A stretch of 64,000 bases of DNA, taken from assembly GCA_029959195.1 (NCBI GenBank), contig CP114125.1, positions 1,426,001-1,490,000 on the forward strand, read 5' to 3'. Shown piece after piece: positions 63,601 through 64,000 of this stretch. The first letter of the stretch is position 1. Every line of letters begins with the position of its first letter. The stretch is from Dictyophora rubrovolvata (taxonomy: Eukaryota; Basidiomycota; Agaricomycetes; Phallales; Phallaceae). Below the pieces are notes generated by a model. That model was not told where the DNA came from. It was given only the letters and a program-made list of their open reading frames with translations, and made no database searches. The translations under genes were made by a program, and so were the position numbers.

Positions 63601-64000
63601 TATATAATATTACCATAGAATTGCCAATCAATATACGGAACACGGCAAGGCAAGCAGTAGATTCGAATTCAGCGCATTCCCTTTTCTCGGACTGATGTCC
63701 GGTATATTGAATTTGCAAAAACAAATACACATGCTGTGGAGCGAATTCCCAATCACTAAAATCTGTCATCATCGAGCCATAATCATAAAATCCCCCGCAT
63801 CGACTTCTTTATCAATTACCGCATCCTCACCCATAGTCGCTTCACCCGTAATCTCTGCCCGGCGCCCGCTAGATTAAACACTGGTGCAGTCGCGCATTTT
63901 CCCTAATCAGATCTTCTTAAAATCATATAGCTCTTCCCGAGCCGGCGGTTTCACCAGCTTACCATTGTCTCGTACAGTTTTCATTCTACGTCCTTTTCTA

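Overview
The window looks like nuclear DNA of an agaricomycete (Basidiomycota). Coding regions are cut by many 43-65 base introns. Several families typical of mushrooms are present: a FunK1 protein kinase, DUF6533 membrane proteins, an aryl-alcohol-oxidase-like GMC pair, a P450, and a cytoplasmic/mitochondrial serine hydroxymethyltransferase. No rRNA, tRNA, CRISPR or retroelement was seen. All names rest on reading motifs by eye; no database search was possible. Exon joins were checked by keeping frame and GT-AG (occasionally GC-AG) borders.

Layout. 0-14 kb: hypothetical genes, a short C2H2-like protein, a proline-iminopeptidase-type hydrolase, a truncated long-chain acyl-CoA synthetase remnant and a long FunK1 kinase gene. 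14-23 kb: the first arm of an inverted duplication carrying the 5' part of a serine-peptidase-like gene, the histidine methyltransferase HPM1, and a convergent pair made of an intact MULE/SWIM transposase-like gene and a repeat-bearing hypothetical gene. 23-30 kb: serine hydroxymethyltransferase and a large WW-domain protein. 30-33 kb: a decayed serine-peptidase-like gene, the second arm of the duplication.

32.7-38.5 kb is the most striking part. Two apparently intact, divergently transcribed, intron-rich IucA/IucC (NIS siderophore synthetase) genes face away from a shared 1 kb promoter. That promoter holds two perfect ATCAGATAA boxes and one near match, the binding site of fungal iron-repressing GATA factors. 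NIS synthetases normally work as condensing enzymes on citrate or similar acids, and paired paralogues often act in consecutive steps. Here this suggests an iron-regulated hydroxycarboxylate siderophore route separate from the usual fungal NRPS hydroxamates.

38.8-45.2 kb: tandem GMC oxidoreductases. The first is decayed and hosts a MITE; the second reads through completely. 45.6-47.7 kb: a P450 on the minus strand. 49-55.5 kb: two DUF6533-type membrane protein genes flanking a small basic ORF that has a decayed inverted copy at 6.5 kb. 57-64 kb: a small hypothetical gene, a single-pass membrane protein with an extracellular beta-sandwich-like part, and the start of another hypothetical gene at the right edge.
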